A DNA stretch of 64,000 nt from Dyella psychrodurans (GCF_003363265.1 NZ_QRBF01000001.1:590451-654450); one strand, 5' to 3'; shown: positions 35,180 through 45,426, counted from the stretch's first letter. Notes: generated by a model not told the origin, from the sequence alone. A program made the numbers and translations.

Positions 35180-36829
35180 TCAATCAGAAAGCGCCGCATC
35201 CACAATCTTCTGCGCCTCTTGCAGGATCGCCTTCAGATGCGCCTCGCTTTTGAAGCTCTCGCCATAGATCTTGTAGATCTCCTCGGTGCCCGACGGGCGG
35301 GCAGCGAACCAGCCGTTGGCCGTCATCACCTTGATACCGCCGATCGCCGCGTTGTTGCCGGGCGCGCGATCGAGCACCTGCTCGATCTTTTCTCCCGCCA
35401 GTTCGGTGCTTTGCAGTTGCTGCGGCGACAGTTTGGAAAGCCTCGCCTTCTGCTGCGCATTGGCGGCCGCTTCGACGCGATCGGAATACGGCTTGCCGAG
35501 TGTATGGGTCAACTCCACGTACAACTCGCCCGGGTCCTTCCCGCAGCGCGCAGTCATCTCGGCCGACAACAATGCGGGCACGATGCCATCCTTGTCGGTG
35601 GCCCAGACGCGACCGTCATGGCGCAGCAGCGACGCACCCGCGCTCTCCTCGCAGCCGAAGCCCAGCGATCCATTGAACAGCCCATCGGCGAACCATTTGA
35701 AGCCTACCGGCGATTCATAAAGCTTGCGGCCAAGACGCTTGGTCACGCGATCGATCAGCGAACTGCTGACCACCGTCTTGCCGACACTCGCCTGCTCGTT
35801 CCATTGCGGACGATGGCGGAACAGGTAATCGACCAAGACCGCAAGATAGTTGTTCGGCAGCATCAAACCGCTGCTGCGCGTCACGATGCCGTGACGATCA
35901 TGGTCCGGATCGCATGCGAACGCGACGTCGTAGTGATCCTTCAGTCCGATCAGACGCTGCATGGCGTAAGGCGACGACGGGTCCATGCGAATCTTGCCGT
36001 CCCAATCCACGGTCATGAAGCGGAAAGTCGGATCGACCGCCTCGCTGACCACGGTAAGGTCGATCCCATAGCGCTTGGCAATCGGCCCCCAGTAATGCAC
36101 GCCCGCGCCACCGAGCGGATCGACCGCCATGTGCACGCCCGCATTCCGGATCACATCGAAATCGACGATGTTCTTCAGATCATCGACATAGGTCGTGATG
36201 TAATCGTGCTCGCGCACCAGGCTTGAGCGCCGCGCCTGCGGATAACTCACCCGTTTCACGCCATCGAGGCGGCTTTCCAGCAACGCGTTGGCGCGTTGCT
36301 GGATCCAGCTGGTGACGTCGGTGTCGGCGGGTCCGCCATTGGGCGGGTTGTATTTGAAGCCGCCGTTGTCGGGCGGATTGTGCGACGGCGTGATCACGAT
36401 GCCATCGGCCAGACTGTCCCGATGATCGCGGTTGTGAACGAGAATGGCATGCGAGACGGCGGGCGTCGGCGTGTAGGCGTCGCCTGCAGAGATGGCAACG
36501 TGCACGTCGTTCGCGACCAGCACTTCCAGCGCGCTCTCGAACGCCGGCCTGGAAAGCGCATGCGTGTCGACGCCGATGAACAACGGACCGCCGATGCCTT
36601 TGTGCCGACGGTAATCGCAGATGGCCTGCGTGATGGCCAGCACATGCCATTCATTGAAGTTGCGGTCGAACGAGGTACCGCGATGACCCGAGGTACCAAA
36701 AGCCACTCGCTGTGACGCTTCCGCCGGATCCGGCTGCAACGTGGCGTAGGCGTCCAGCAGCCTCGACACGTCCACCAGCATGCTTTCCGGTGCCAGTTTT
36801 CCAGCGTATTTGTCGACTTTTGCGCTCAC
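35180..36829 (-). CDS. pgm: Phosphoglucomutase (alpha-D-glucose-specific)
   Basis: The 549-residue cytosolic enzyme interconverts glucose-1-phosphate and glucose-6-phosphate. The length is that of E. coli Pgm (546). Marks: AFGTSGHRGTSFDRNFNE, catalytic phosphoserine loop VITPSHNPPDNGG, magnesium loop ACDPDHDRHGI, sugar-recognition GCEESAGAS and phosphate-binding ARPSGTEEIYKIY. The start is a GTG at 36829 with GAGGGC about nine bases upstream. It supports polysaccharide precursor synthesis and glycogen turnover. It appears to be a single gene. Confidence 0.95.
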   Translation of the reverse strand: MSAKVDKYAGKLAPESMLVDVSRLLDAYATLQPDPAEASQRVAFGTSGHRGTSFDRNFNEWHVLAITQAICDYRRHKGIGGPLFIGVDTHALSRPAFESALEVLVANDVHVAISAGDAYTPTPAVSHAILVHNRDHRDSLADGIVITPSHNPPDNGGFKYNPPNGGPADTDVTSWIQQRANALLESRLDGVKRVSYPQARRSSLVREHDYITTYVDDLKNIVDFDVIRNAGVHMAVDPLGGAGVHYWGPIAKRYGIDLTVVSEAVDPTFRFMTVDWDGKIRMDPSSPYAMQRLIGLKDHYDVAFACDPDHDRHGIVTRSSGLMLPNNYLAVLVDYLFRHRPQWNEQASVGKTVVSSSLIDRVTKRLGRKLYESPVGFKWFADGLFNGSLGFGCEESAGASLLRHDGRVWATDKDGIVPALLSAEMTARCGKDPGELYVELTHTLGKPYSDRVEAAANAQQKARLSKLSPQQLQSTELAGEKIEQVLDRAPGNNAAIGGIKVMTANGWFAARPSGTEEIYKIYGESFKSEAHLKAILQEAQKIVDAALSD

Positions 36830-36932
36830 CCGGCCATGCCCTCAATGATCGATGTCATCGGCGCATTATGGCAACGACGCGTCCGTCGAAGGGTTCAAAA
36901 CCTGTAATTTGGTTGGGCCAGTCGTTGTTCGT

Positions 36933-37631
36933 TCAGGCCACGGGTTCCGCGCGTGTACGCATCAGGCCATCGGCAAGCTGCTGCAGGTCGCCTATCTCCT
37001 CGATGCTGTGATCGGGCGCTGGCTGGATGGCTGCAAGATCGGCCTGGGCCGCGTAGTGCCCCTGGCGCACGAATACGGTGGTGAGCCTGTCGCCGAGCTG
37101 GCGCTTCATCGCCGCGAGCAGCTGGGGCTTGTCGTCCACCATCACGTAATGTTCGGCCGGGTAACGCGCCTGCATCGCATCCAGTGCGCGTTCCTTGTGA
37201 ACGAAGATCAGCACGCGACCGCCCACAGCGCCATAAATACCCGACGATTCGATCTTGTAGGGCTGAAACACCATATCGCCATCGGAAAGTATGACGGCAC
37301 TCCCCAGCGTATTCAGGTGCTTGATGGTTTCCAGGGCATTCGCAAACAGCAGGTTCTCGAACGGATAGTTGAGCAGCCATGCCGACAGTGCGAGCAGCTC
37401 GGGGCGAGCGTCGTTCTCCCGCCGGAAATGCTGCAGAGCGCCCAGGTAATCGGCGTATCCGACCGTATCGCGAAGTTGCTCGTAGACAGACCAGTAGCGT
37501 TCGCACTCCGCCTGGCCGAACTGATAGGTCAGATACGCGCGCAGGTCGGCCGCAAAACGATCGTTGTCGAGCAGCGTGTTGTCGACATCCAGCAAAAACA
37601 CCGTAGAAGCTGTCGCTGTCAGTTCTTTCAC
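36933..37631 (-). CDS. HAD-superfamily hydrolase
   Basis: The 232-residue protein has the haloacid dehalogenase core: motif I FLLDVDNTLLDND with nucleophile Asp at about 15, motif II ILSDGD, the lysine in FVHKERALD, and motif IV HYVMVDDKPQLL. A helical cap lies between about 25 and 100. It is probably a phosphatase of a small phosphorylated metabolite. The start is GTG at 37631. It lies upstream of pgm on the same strand with a 103-base gap, so sugar-phosphate handling is possible but not shown. Confidence 0.85.
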   Translation of the reverse strand: MKELTATASTVFLLDVDNTLLDNDRFAADLRAYLTYQFGQAECERYWSVYEQLRDTVGYADYLGALQHFRRENDARPELLALSAWLLNYPFENLLFANALETIKHLNTLGSAVILSDGDMVFQPYKIESSGIYGAVGGRVLIFVHKERALDAMQARYPAEHYVMVDDKPQLLAAMKRQLGDRLTTVFVRQGHYAAQADLAAIQPAPDHSIEEIGDLQQLADGLMRTRAEPVA

Positions 37632-37921
37632 AAATAAATGTCCACATCATTTCGGGCAGCGGCCACCGCCGATCGACGCTGCTCCCCGTCGATCCACTGG
37701 CCACGCTGCCTCGTCATTCTGCTGCAACATGGAGCCAGTCGCTGGTCGGCCGTCGAAAGTGTAATCGCTTTCACGGGAAATTCCGACCTGAACGCCCCAC
37801 TTTTCACCTTTACGTCACAACCAGGCAAGTGCGTCGGCTCAGACTTGCGCCAAACCCTTGGGCGGATTGAATATCAGCCCGCAAATCGACATCACGGATC
37901 GCTGCCATAAAGGGGATACCC

Positions 37922-38779
37922 ATGCGCCTGTTCCGGCTGTTGGCATGTATGGCGTCTTTCGTTTTGACCGGTGCGCTGCTCCATGCGCCCGTGATACCTG
38001 CGGCTTCGGCCTGGCCTGGCCACGCTACGCGAAGCACATCGCAGCCGTCGAGCGACACGCTGACGAATATTCAAAAGCACGGCGTGATTCGTGTGGGTGT
38101 GGCGCTCAATGCACCGTGGGTCTTGCGTGATAAGAACAACCAGTGGCTGGGACTGGATATCGATCTGGTCCAGCAGTTCGCGCAAGACATGCGCTGGAAG
38201 ATCGAGCTGGTGCCGACAACCTGGACTGCGGGCATCGATGACCTGCGTGCAGGTCATTTCGATGTGCTCGCCGCAGGACTCAGCGTCACGCCGCTGCGCG
38301 CATTGTCGTTGAAATACAGCAGACCTTACGGCACGTATGCATTGGGCCTGGTCGTCAACCGCAAATCGCTCGGCAAGGACGATCTGCTGGCATTGGAAAC
38401 CGGCAATGGAAAGCACCGCATCGGTGTGCTTTCGGGCACGATCACCGCCGCAACCGCCAAGGAACATCTGGGCAATAGCGACCTGGTCGAGATCAACGAC
38501 GAAAGCAAAGCCATCCAGGATCTTCGTAACGGCGACCTGGATGGCTTGCTTGCCGAACAACCCCTGCCGACCGCCCTCGCCCACTCCTATCCGGACCAGT
38601 TGCAGACGCTCGACGTCAGCACCTACGGCAAGACCGCTCATGCATTCGCCGTGCGCCGCAACGATCAGGATCTCCTCGACGTGATCAACGCATGGCTGAT
38701 CTATCAAGATGCTGCCGGGTGGATCCAGTCGCGTGAGCAATTCTGGATCCACAGCCCGGCTTGGGTCGAGTTGATGTAA
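37922..38779 (+). CDS. Periplasmic solute-binding protein, family 3 (orphan)
   Basis: The 285-residue protein has a signal peptide (MRLFRLLACMASFVLTGALL) and a family-3 amino-acid-binding fold: IQKHGVIRVGVALNAPWVLRD, LGLDIDLVQQFAQDM, DDLRAGHFDVLAAGLSVTPLRAL and the RIGVLSGTITAATAKEHL crossover. Such proteins deliver amino acids to ABC importers, or serve as sensors, or act as cyclohexadienyl dehydratase-like enzymes. No permease or ATPase is adjacent, so the partner is unknown. ATG 37922 follows AGGGG. Confidence 0.85.
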   Translation: MRLFRLLACMASFVLTGALLHAPVIPAASAWPGHATRSTSQPSSDTLTNIQKHGVIRVGVALNAPWVLRDKNNQWLGLDIDLVQQFAQDMRWKIELVPTTWTAGIDDLRAGHFDVLAAGLSVTPLRALSLKYSRPYGTYALGLVVNRKSLGKDDLLALETGNGKHRIGVLSGTITAATAKEHLGNSDLVEINDESKAIQDLRNGDLDGLLAEQPLPTALAHSYPDQLQTLDVSTYGKTAHAFAVRRNDQDLLDVINAWLIYQDAAGWIQSREQFWIHSPAWVELM

Positions 38780-38791
38780 AAATTCACCGCG

Positions 38792-40873
38792 CTAGAGGTG
38801 TCCCTGCGTCAGCTCGTCGGCAAGGCGCGGCAGGTTGTAGACTTTGCGTACGGATTCCACCAGCGCGGCGGTGTCGACGGCGACGGAGCGGTTGTTGCTG
38901 CCGTCGTAAACGAAATCGCCGCCGATCGAGTGGATGTTGCCGTCAAAAATCAAACCGACGGCATGCCCTTGGCGATCGATCACGGGACTGCCCGAATTGC
39001 CACCGATGATGTCGTTGTCGCTGACGAAGTTCATCGGCGTCGACATGTCCAACGAACCCTGCGCCTTGATCCAGCTGTCGGGAAGCTTGAAGGGATCGGC
39101 ACCCGTCGCGCGCTTGTACAGACCGTCGAAATGCGTGAAGGGAGGCACTGGCTCGCCGTTTTCGTTCCAGCCGACCACCTTGCCGTAGGACAGGCGCATC
39201 GTGAAGGTGGCATCCGGATAACTGGACGTGCCTTCGCGGTCGAAGCGCGCCTTTGCAATGGTTTCGTCGGCCTTGTCCGTCGGCGCCTTGACCTCGTCTT
39301 CGTATTCCTTGCGCACTTTGCGCGATTCCGCATCGACCTTGCGGGCAAGCAGGATCATCGGATCGCTGGAGGCCTCGATGGCTTTCTCGCCACCGTCCCA
39401 CAGCTGCTTGCGCACGGCGGCGTCACCCAATTTGCTGCCGCTGACCAGTTGTTGCGCGAGCTGCTCCGGCGACTGCTTGCCCAGCACCTCGTGGACGGTC
39501 GGATCGTCCGCGCCGAGCGCCTGGCGTAACTTGCCCAGCGACCATGCAAGCACGGTCTGCTCGTATTGCGGATAAAACGGCACGTCCGACTCCACCTCAT
39601 GCTGCACGGCAGGAAGGTTGGCCTCACGGAATTCCGGCAGGCGCTGGCCATCGGGCTGATTGCGCTCGGCGGCCGCGCGTACGAGAGTGCGCGCGTCCTG
39701 GAACAGCTGGGCGAACTGACCAAATCCAACGCCTCGTTCCAGCATCCTGAAACGCACGCTCAGGTCCTTGCTGCGTTGCTGTGCGTGCTGGAGATCGGAC
39801 CACGGATCGCCATATTTGGCGCGGCGCTCGGGTGTCGCCGCCATCCATTGGCGCAAGCCGGCATCCTGTTGCTGCTTCTGCTGGATGAACTTTTCATCGT
39901 TCAGCGTCTGCAACCAGCCGCTGTACACCTTGATGGCATTTTCGATGCCGAACTGGAGCTCCTCCGACTCCTTGGTTTGCTGCTGGCCGGCACGCGCGTA
40001 TTGCCACAGCACGCCGCGTACTTCCGAAAGCAACGCATAAGTGGGTACCAGCTGATCGTCACGCAGCGCGGACAATTCGCTCCACGTCAGACCGCGCCGC
40101 GTCGAGCCGGGATTGCCGACCACGAAGGTCATGTCGCCGTCTTTCGGTCCTTGCGTGTCGAATTTGAAGAACTGCGGCGTATTCGCCGGCTTGCCGTCTA
40201 CATAGGCGCGGAAAAACGTGACGTCCAGGTCGTAGCGCGGGAAATTGAAATTATCCGGATCGCCGCCGAAGAAAGCGATGCTCTGCTCCGGCGCAAAAAC
40301 CAGCCGAACGTCTTGATAGCGACGATATTTGTACATCGCATAACGACCGCCGTTGTAGAGCGTGATCATGTCGCAACGCCAGGTCTTCGCATCGCCACTG
40401 ACGCAAGCCTGTTCCAGCTTGCTGCCGATTTCACGCTCCGCCTTGATACGGTCCGCGCCATTCTTTCCCGCCGTGGCAGCATTCACCTGTGCGGTCACAT
40501 CGGTGATCGACTCGAGCTGATTGAGTTCCACATCCGGACATTTCGGCTCGTCTTCCTGCTTGAGCGCGACGTAGCCGCTGGACATGTAGTCTTCATGCCC
40601 TTTGGAAAGTTGCGACAGGCAGGCATTGGCGCAGTGATGATTGGTCATCACCAGGCCGTTGGCGGATACGAATGAACCCGAGCACCCCTCTGCGAGACGC
40701 AACGCAGCGTGTTGCACCAGGTCGATCCATTGAGGGCTTGGCGTGAAACCGTAACGCTGTTGCATCTGCTTGGTCGGCAGGTGGTCCATCGTCCACATGC
40801 CTTCATCAGCGATCGCCGCCCCGGCTCCGGCAGCGAGCAGACCCGTCAGTGCGAAACAAATCACCTGCTTCAT
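38792..40873 (-). CDS. S46-family dipeptidyl-peptidase (DPP7/DPP11 type)
   Basis: The 693-residue exported serine peptidase has a signal peptide (MKQVICFALTGLLAAGAGAA). The chymotrypsin-like halves carry the catalytic His in LVMTNHHCANACLSQLS and the catalytic Ser in DIIGGNSGSPVIDRQGHAVG; the helical regulatory domain lies between about 280 and 570. These enzymes remove dipeptides from the N-terminus of peptides in the periplasm. Length fits the family (about 700). GGGAG precedes ATG 40873. It converges with the solute-binding gene, with 12 bases between. Confidence 0.93.
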   Translation of the reverse strand: MKQVICFALTGLLAAGAGAAIADEGMWTMDHLPTKQMQQRYGFTPSPQWIDLVQHAALRLAEGCSGSFVSANGLVMTNHHCANACLSQLSKGHEDYMSSGYVALKQEDEPKCPDVELNQLESITDVTAQVNAATAGKNGADRIKAEREIGSKLEQACVSGDAKTWRCDMITLYNGGRYAMYKYRRYQDVRLVFAPEQSIAFFGGDPDNFNFPRYDLDVTFFRAYVDGKPANTPQFFKFDTQGPKDGDMTFVVGNPGSTRRGLTWSELSALRDDQLVPTYALLSEVRGVLWQYARAGQQQTKESEELQFGIENAIKVYSGWLQTLNDEKFIQQKQQQDAGLRQWMAATPERRAKYGDPWSDLQHAQQRSKDLSVRFRMLERGVGFGQFAQLFQDARTLVRAAAERNQPDGQRLPEFREANLPAVQHEVESDVPFYPQYEQTVLAWSLGKLRQALGADDPTVHEVLGKQSPEQLAQQLVSGSKLGDAAVRKQLWDGGEKAIEASSDPMILLARKVDAESRKVRKEYEDEVKAPTDKADETIAKARFDREGTSSYPDATFTMRLSYGKVVGWNENGEPVPPFTHFDGLYKRATGADPFKLPDSWIKAQGSLDMSTPMNFVSDNDIIGGNSGSPVIDRQGHAVGLIFDGNIHSIGGDFVYDGSNNRSVAVDTAALVESVRKVYNLPRLADELTQGHL

Positions 40874-40999
40874 GACGATCTCCCGGTGGTGCGAGGGGCT
40901 CGGTACGGCCCTCCGCGACAGGAACCGAGTATGAGATCGTCGTTACACTATAACAACGTGACTGATGGCAGAGAGACCGGCGTCCGCCCGCCATTTTCC

Positions 41000-41026
41000 A
41001 AAAAAAGCCCGGGCTGCGACCCGGGC
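41000..41026 (-). terminator. Intrinsic terminator of the second efflux operon
   Basis: On the minus strand the stem GCCCGGG (arms at 41020-41026 and 41007-41013) with loop TCGCAG is followed by a run of seven Ts (41000-41006). It is a textbook Rho-independent terminator 48 bases after the emrB stop. Confidence 0.9.
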
Positions 41027-41073
41027 CAAGGCTTTGCGGCCGAATGGAACTCATGCCACGCGGCGTATTCCGC

Positions 41074-42636
41074 TCAATGGGCGCCGGATGCCGTCGCGGA
41101 AGCGTCACCGCCGCCGCCATGCCCTGGTCTCCTGGCGATCCACAGCAACGCGATCAACGCCACGAACAGGATCGCGGAGAGGTAGAACAGATCGTCCACG
41201 CCCAAAAGCGCCGCCTGCTGATCGAGCACATGATTGAAGACGCCGTAGGCCTGTTCGCGATTGTTTCCTGCCAGTTGCACTTGATGAGTGAACTGCTGGA
41301 ACGTCGGGTTGTAGTCGGTCGTCACTTCGTTGAGTTGCGCGTGATGGAGGATGGACCGGTGATCCCACGCCGTCTGGAAGATCGAGGTACCGATACCGCC
41401 GCAAAGAATGCGCAGGAAGTTGAACAGACCCGATGCCGCCGCAATGCGGGATGGCGGTAGACCCGCATAACCGATACTGAGCAAAGGTACGAAGAACGTC
41501 GCCAGGCCTACCCCTTGAATAAGGGTCGGCGCGACAAGCGACCATGGATCGACATCGCTCGTGTAACCGGCTCGCCAGAAAAAGCACACGGCGAACGACA
41601 ACAGCGATACGGTGGCGAGTATGCGCGGGTCGATACGTCCGACCAGCTTCCCCGTGAACGGCGTCAACAGCACCGCCACCAGACCCGCGGGTGCCAGTAC
41701 CAGGCCTGCATCCGTGGCCCGATAGTTGACGAACTCTTGCAACCACAACGGTAGCAATACGATGTTTGCAAAATAGAGCCCGTAACCCGTCGACAATGCG
41801 ACAGTCGCCGCCGAAAAATTGCGATTCTTGAAAAGGCTCAGGTCGACGATGGGATGACGGTCGGTCAATTCCCATGCCACGAAATACACGAAGGCAACGG
41901 CGGAGGTTACAGCCAACGCAATGATGATGGGCGAGCTGAACCAATCGAGGTCCTTGCCTTTGTCCAGCATGATCTGCAGGGCGCCCACCCAGATCACCAG
42001 CAACACCAGTCCAAGCTTATCGATAGGCAACTTGTGAGTGGCCGACTCGCGATCGCGGAAAATCAGCCATGTGCCGACCACGGCAAGCACGCCCACCGGA
42101 ATGTTGACGTAGAAAATCCATGGCCAGGTGTAATTGTCGGAAATCCAGCCACCCAGAATCGGACCGGCCACGGGCGCCACCAGCGTGGTCATCGACCACA
42201 GCGACAACGCCAGCGACGATTTGCTGCGTGGAAACGCCGCCAGCAACAGCGATTGCGACAGCGGAATCATCGGCCCGGCCACCGCGCCCTGCAGGACGCG
42301 CGCAAGCAGGAGAAACGGCAGATTCGGCGCCGCGCCGCATAGCCATGATGCAATCACGAACAGCACTGTGGCGCCGAGGAACAAGCGCACCTGCCCCAGG
42401 CGCTGCGACAGCCAACCCGTCAACGGCAAGGCGATGGCGTTGGAGACCGCGAACGACGTGATCACCCACGTTCCCTGATCCGACGACACGCCGAGATTGC
42501 CGGAGATGGTCGGAATGGAAACGTTGGCGATCGACGTGTCGAGCACGTTCATGAAAGTCGCCAGCGATACGGCAACAGCACCGATGGCAAGCTTCGCCCC
42601 TTGCAAAGGGGGATGATCGATGTGCTTCTCGCTCAT
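41074..42636 (-). CDS. emrB: EmrB/QacA-type multidrug exporter (DHA2 MFS, 14 TM)
   Basis: The product has about 520 residues and 14 hydrophobic segments. First-helix motif LATFMNVLDTSIANVSIPTIS with the membrane Asp and helix-5 GPILGGWISDNYTWPWIFYVNIP are diagnostic for the DHA2 family. With EmrA and a NodT channel it forms a tripartite pump. I prefer ATG at 42636 over a TTG at 42651 that lies inside the emrA stop. The gene is last in the marR-channel-emrA-emrB operon and is followed by a strong terminator. The C-terminal tail is Ala/Gly/Ser-rich. Confidence 0.93.
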   Translation of the reverse strand: MSEKHIDHPPLQGAKLAIGAVAVSLATFMNVLDTSIANVSIPTISGNLGVSSDQGTWVITSFAVSNAIALPLTGWLSQRLGQVRLFLGATVLFVIASWLCGAAPNLPFLLLARVLQGAVAGPMIPLSQSLLLAAFPRSKSSLALSLWSMTTLVAPVAGPILGGWISDNYTWPWIFYVNIPVGVLAVVGTWLIFRDRESATHKLPIDKLGLVLLVIWVGALQIMLDKGKDLDWFSSPIIIALAVTSAVAFVYFVAWELTDRHPIVDLSLFKNRNFSAATVALSTGYGLYFANIVLLPLWLQEFVNYRATDAGLVLAPAGLVAVLLTPFTGKLVGRIDPRILATVSLLSFAVCFFWRAGYTSDVDPWSLVAPTLIQGVGLATFFVPLLSIGYAGLPPSRIAAASGLFNFLRILCGGIGTSIFQTAWDHRSILHHAQLNEVTTDYNPTFQQFTHQVQLAGNNREQAYGVFNHVLDQQAALLGVDDLFYLSAILFVALIALLWIARRPGHGGGGDASATASGAH

Positions 42637-42647
42637 GACGGCCGGCC

Positions 42648-43886
42648 TCAACGCACTGCGGCAACACGCGGCGTGCCACGCAACACGCGCGGAGCCGCGG
42701 CGACCTGTGTCACGTCATCGCCTGCATTCTGCGTGATGATCTGCGCGATCCGGGCGTCGGCCTGAGAACCGTAGTCGGCAAACACCGGCGTCTGATAGAC
42801 CGTGTTCGGGGCATCGTTGAGGGCCGCGCCGTTTTCGTTGTGCAAGTCGACCTCGGCAATCACCGAAAGGCCGATGCGCAGCGGATGGGCTTCCAGCTCT
42901 TTGGGATCAAGCGCAATGCGTACCGGCAGGCGCTGAACGATCTTGATCCAGTTGCCGGTGGCGTTCTGCGGCGGCAGCAGGGAGAACGCCGAGCCCGTAC
43001 CGGCGGAAAAGCCGACCACATGGCCGTGATACGTCACCGAGGAACCATACACATCGGCATGCAACGACACCGGCTGGCCGACGCGCATGTGCTCAAGCTG
43101 CACTTCCTTGAAGTTGGCATCCACCCAGATTTCGTTCAGCGGCACCACGGCCATCAGCGGCGTACCCGGTGCGACACGCTGACCCACCTGCACCACGCGT
43201 TGAGCTACGTAACCGGTAACGGGCGCCGGCAATGTGTTGCGCGCGTAAGCGAGATACGCATCGCGCACTTTCGCTGAAGCAGCCAGCACGTCCGGATGAT
43301 TGGCAATCGAGACATTCCAGGTCAGCGCCTGATTGGATGCAAGTTGCTGATTCGCCGCAGCATACGCAGCCTGTGCATTGCTCAATGCATCGCGGGCGTG
43401 AGTTATCTCTTCCGTAGAAATCGCACCGGTCTTCGCGATATCCATGCGGCGGCTGTAGTCTTCCTGAGTGCGAGCGAGATCGGCCTTGCGCTGATCGAGC
43501 ACTGCACGATACTGAAGATTGTTGACATACAGCGTATGCACCTGGCGCACGGTCTGCGCCAACGCGGCTTCCGACTGCTGCAAAGCAATTCGCGCGTCGG
43601 CGGGATCGAGCTGAACCAGCGGCTGTCCTTGCTTGATGGTCTGAGTGTTGTCCGCGTTGACGGCAATCACCGTACCGACGACCTGCGGAGTGACCTGCAC
43701 CACGTTGCCATTGACGTAGGCATCGTCCGTGGACTCGTAATAACGCGCCACGGCCAAGTAATAAGCCGTGGCGGCTGCCGCGATGGCAACGACACCAAAT
43801 GTGATGAGCGCAAGGACGCGGCGACGGCGACCTTTACTCGGCGAATCACCGTCATCGACGGGATTAGTTGCAGCTTGAGCGTTCAT
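42648..43886 (-). CDS. emrA: EmrA-type periplasmic adaptor (HlyD family)
   Basis: The product has about 412 residues with a short cytoplasmic N-terminus, a membrane anchor (VLALITFGVVAIAAAATAYYLAV) and the YYESTDDAYVNGNVVQVTPQVVGTV segment typical of EmrA. A long coiled-coil hairpin (about 110-210) and PAPVTGYVAQRVVQVGQRVAPGTPL follow. It links EmrB to the outer-membrane channel. ATG at 43886 gives the compact product; the frame upstream to 44000 lacks homology. It has an unusually long C-terminal extension after the last barrel (ending PRVLRGTPRVAAVR). Confidence 0.92.
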   Translation of the reverse strand: MNAQAATNPVDDGDSPSKGRRRRVLALITFGVVAIAAAATAYYLAVARYYESTDDAYVNGNVVQVTPQVVGTVIAVNADNTQTIKQGQPLVQLDPADARIALQQSEAALAQTVRQVHTLYVNNLQYRAVLDQRKADLARTQEDYSRRMDIAKTGAISTEEITHARDALSNAQAAYAAANQQLASNQALTWNVSIANHPDVLAASAKVRDAYLAYARNTLPAPVTGYVAQRVVQVGQRVAPGTPLMAVVPLNEIWVDANFKEVQLEHMRVGQPVSLHADVYGSSVTYHGHVVGFSAGTGSAFSLLPPQNATGNWIKIVQRLPVRIALDPKELEAHPLRIGLSVIAEVDLHNENGAALNDAPNTVYQTPVFADYGSQADARIAQIITQNAGDDVTQVAAAPRVLRGTPRVAAVR

Positions 43887-43938
43887 GGCTGATTCCGGGG
43901 AATGGGGAAATGAATGAAAAAGCGAGAAGTTCTGTGTG

Positions 43939-45426
43939 TCAGGGAGTCGTGCCGCCGTGCTCGACGATGGCGACGTCGTCGGATGAGGCATAACCGCCAC
44001 CCAGCGCCTGGATCAGAGACACCTGCGCATCGAGCCGCTGCATGCGCAGCGTGGCGACGCGCTGGCTTTGCTCCAGACGCGCAACGTCGGACGACAGCAC
44101 TTGCAGTTGCGGGTCGAGCCCGGCCTTGTAACGAATGATTTCCAGGTCGTAAGCGCGGCGGCTCGCTTCATAGGCGCGCTGTGCCGTGGTCTGCTGCTGT
44201 TCGACCGCGCGGATCTCGGCAACCTGGGTTGCCACATCATTGAGCGCACTGATCAATGTCTGGTCGTAGGCCGCGACGGCCGTGTCGTAGTCGGCATAGC
44301 GATCCTTGAGCTGCGCGCGCAACGCACCGCCGTCGAAGAGCGGCAAATGGATGGCCGGTCCCGCCTGCAGCTGTCGGCTGCTGGCATTGAAGAGACGCCC
44401 CCAACCAAACGCGTCGTAGCCGAACGCGGCAGCCAGATTGATATCCGGGAAGAAATCGGCCTTCGCCACTTTCACGCCGTGTTTCGTTGCATCGATGCGC
44501 CAGTGCGCAGCGACGACGTCGGGGCGACGCGAAAGGAGATCGGCGGGAAGATTGTTTGGCAGTGTGTCGTCCGGCGCATCCATCAGCACCGGACGCGCGA
44601 TCTGCAAACCGCGATCGGGACCTTTGCCGAGCAGCGCTGCCAATTGGTAACGCGTGGTGGCGATCTGGCCGTCGAGTTCCGACACGTCGGTCTGCGTCGC
44701 ATCGATCGTAACGTCCACGGTGCGGCTTTCGACCTCGTTGTCGAGCCCGGTCTTGACGCGCTCCTGCGTCAGCGAACCAATCGTCACGCGGCTGGCAACC
44801 TCGTTCTGCGCGACATCGCGCAGTGCATACAAGAGCGCAAGATGCACATAAGCGTGCGCCACCGATGTCGACAGGATCAGGCGGGCTTGCTGCTCTTCGG
44901 CTTCCGCCGCTTTGCGGTCTGAGATCGCCGAGCGAAGCGCCTCGTGGTTTTTGCCCCAGATATCCAGGTCGTACGAGGCACCCAGCATCAACGAACTTTC
45001 GTTCTGCGTGCTGTTGCCGATCGGCGGTGGCAGAAACGTATTTCCGCTCAAGTGCTCGTGCGTGAACGCGTATTTGACGTCGGCGCTGGGGCCGGTGGCG
45101 GCGTCGGCTTGTTGCACATACGCGGATGCCTTGGCGACACGCGCCTTGGCTTGGGCAAGCGTCGGACTGTTGGCAACGGCTTCCTGGATCAACGCAGTGA
45201 GTTGCGGATCGCCGAACCGTGCGGACCAGTCCATGGCCGGCCATGCGCCGCCTTGCGTGGGTATGCTCGCGGAAGCCGGGTAATCGGTAACCGAAGCCGG
45301 ATGGCTGTCGCTGTGAATGCCGCGATAGTTCACGCACGCCGCGAGCGCCGTGGCAAGCAAGGTCACAGCCATGACGCGCAGGGAACGACGCGGCGATGCA
45401 AAGACACGAAGAGTCGAACGGTTCAT
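43939..45426 (-). CDS. NodT-family outer-membrane efflux lipoprotein (second copy)
   Basis: The product has about 495 residues with a lipoprotein signal (VMAVTLLATALAAC, lipobox LAAC) and both TolC-like repeats (WSARFGDPQLTALIQEAVANSPTLAQAKARV and LPLFDGGALRAQLKDRYADYDTAVAAYDQ). It is paralogous to 27417-28901. Start ATG 45426 (MNRSTLRV) puts the lipobox near residue 30. It is followed by emrA at 52 bases. Together they should span periplasm and outer membrane. Confidence 0.92.
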   Translation of the reverse strand: MNRSTLRVFASPRRSLRVMAVTLLATALAACVNYRGIHSDSHPASVTDYPASASIPTQGGAWPAMDWSARFGDPQLTALIQEAVANSPTLAQAKARVAKASAYVQQADAATGPSADVKYAFTHEHLSGNTFLPPPIGNSTQNESSLMLGASYDLDIWGKNHEALRSAISDRKAAEAEEQQARLILSTSVAHAYVHLALLYALRDVAQNEVASRVTIGSLTQERVKTGLDNEVESRTVDVTIDATQTDVSELDGQIATTRYQLAALLGKGPDRGLQIARPVLMDAPDDTLPNNLPADLLSRRPDVVAAHWRIDATKHGVKVAKADFFPDINLAAAFGYDAFGWGRLFNASSRQLQAGPAIHLPLFDGGALRAQLKDRYADYDTAVAAYDQTLISALNDVATQVAEIRAVEQQQTTAQRAYEASRRAYDLEIIRYKAGLDPQLQVLSSDVARLEQSQRVATLRMQRLDAQVSLIQALGGGYASSDDVAIVEHGGTTP

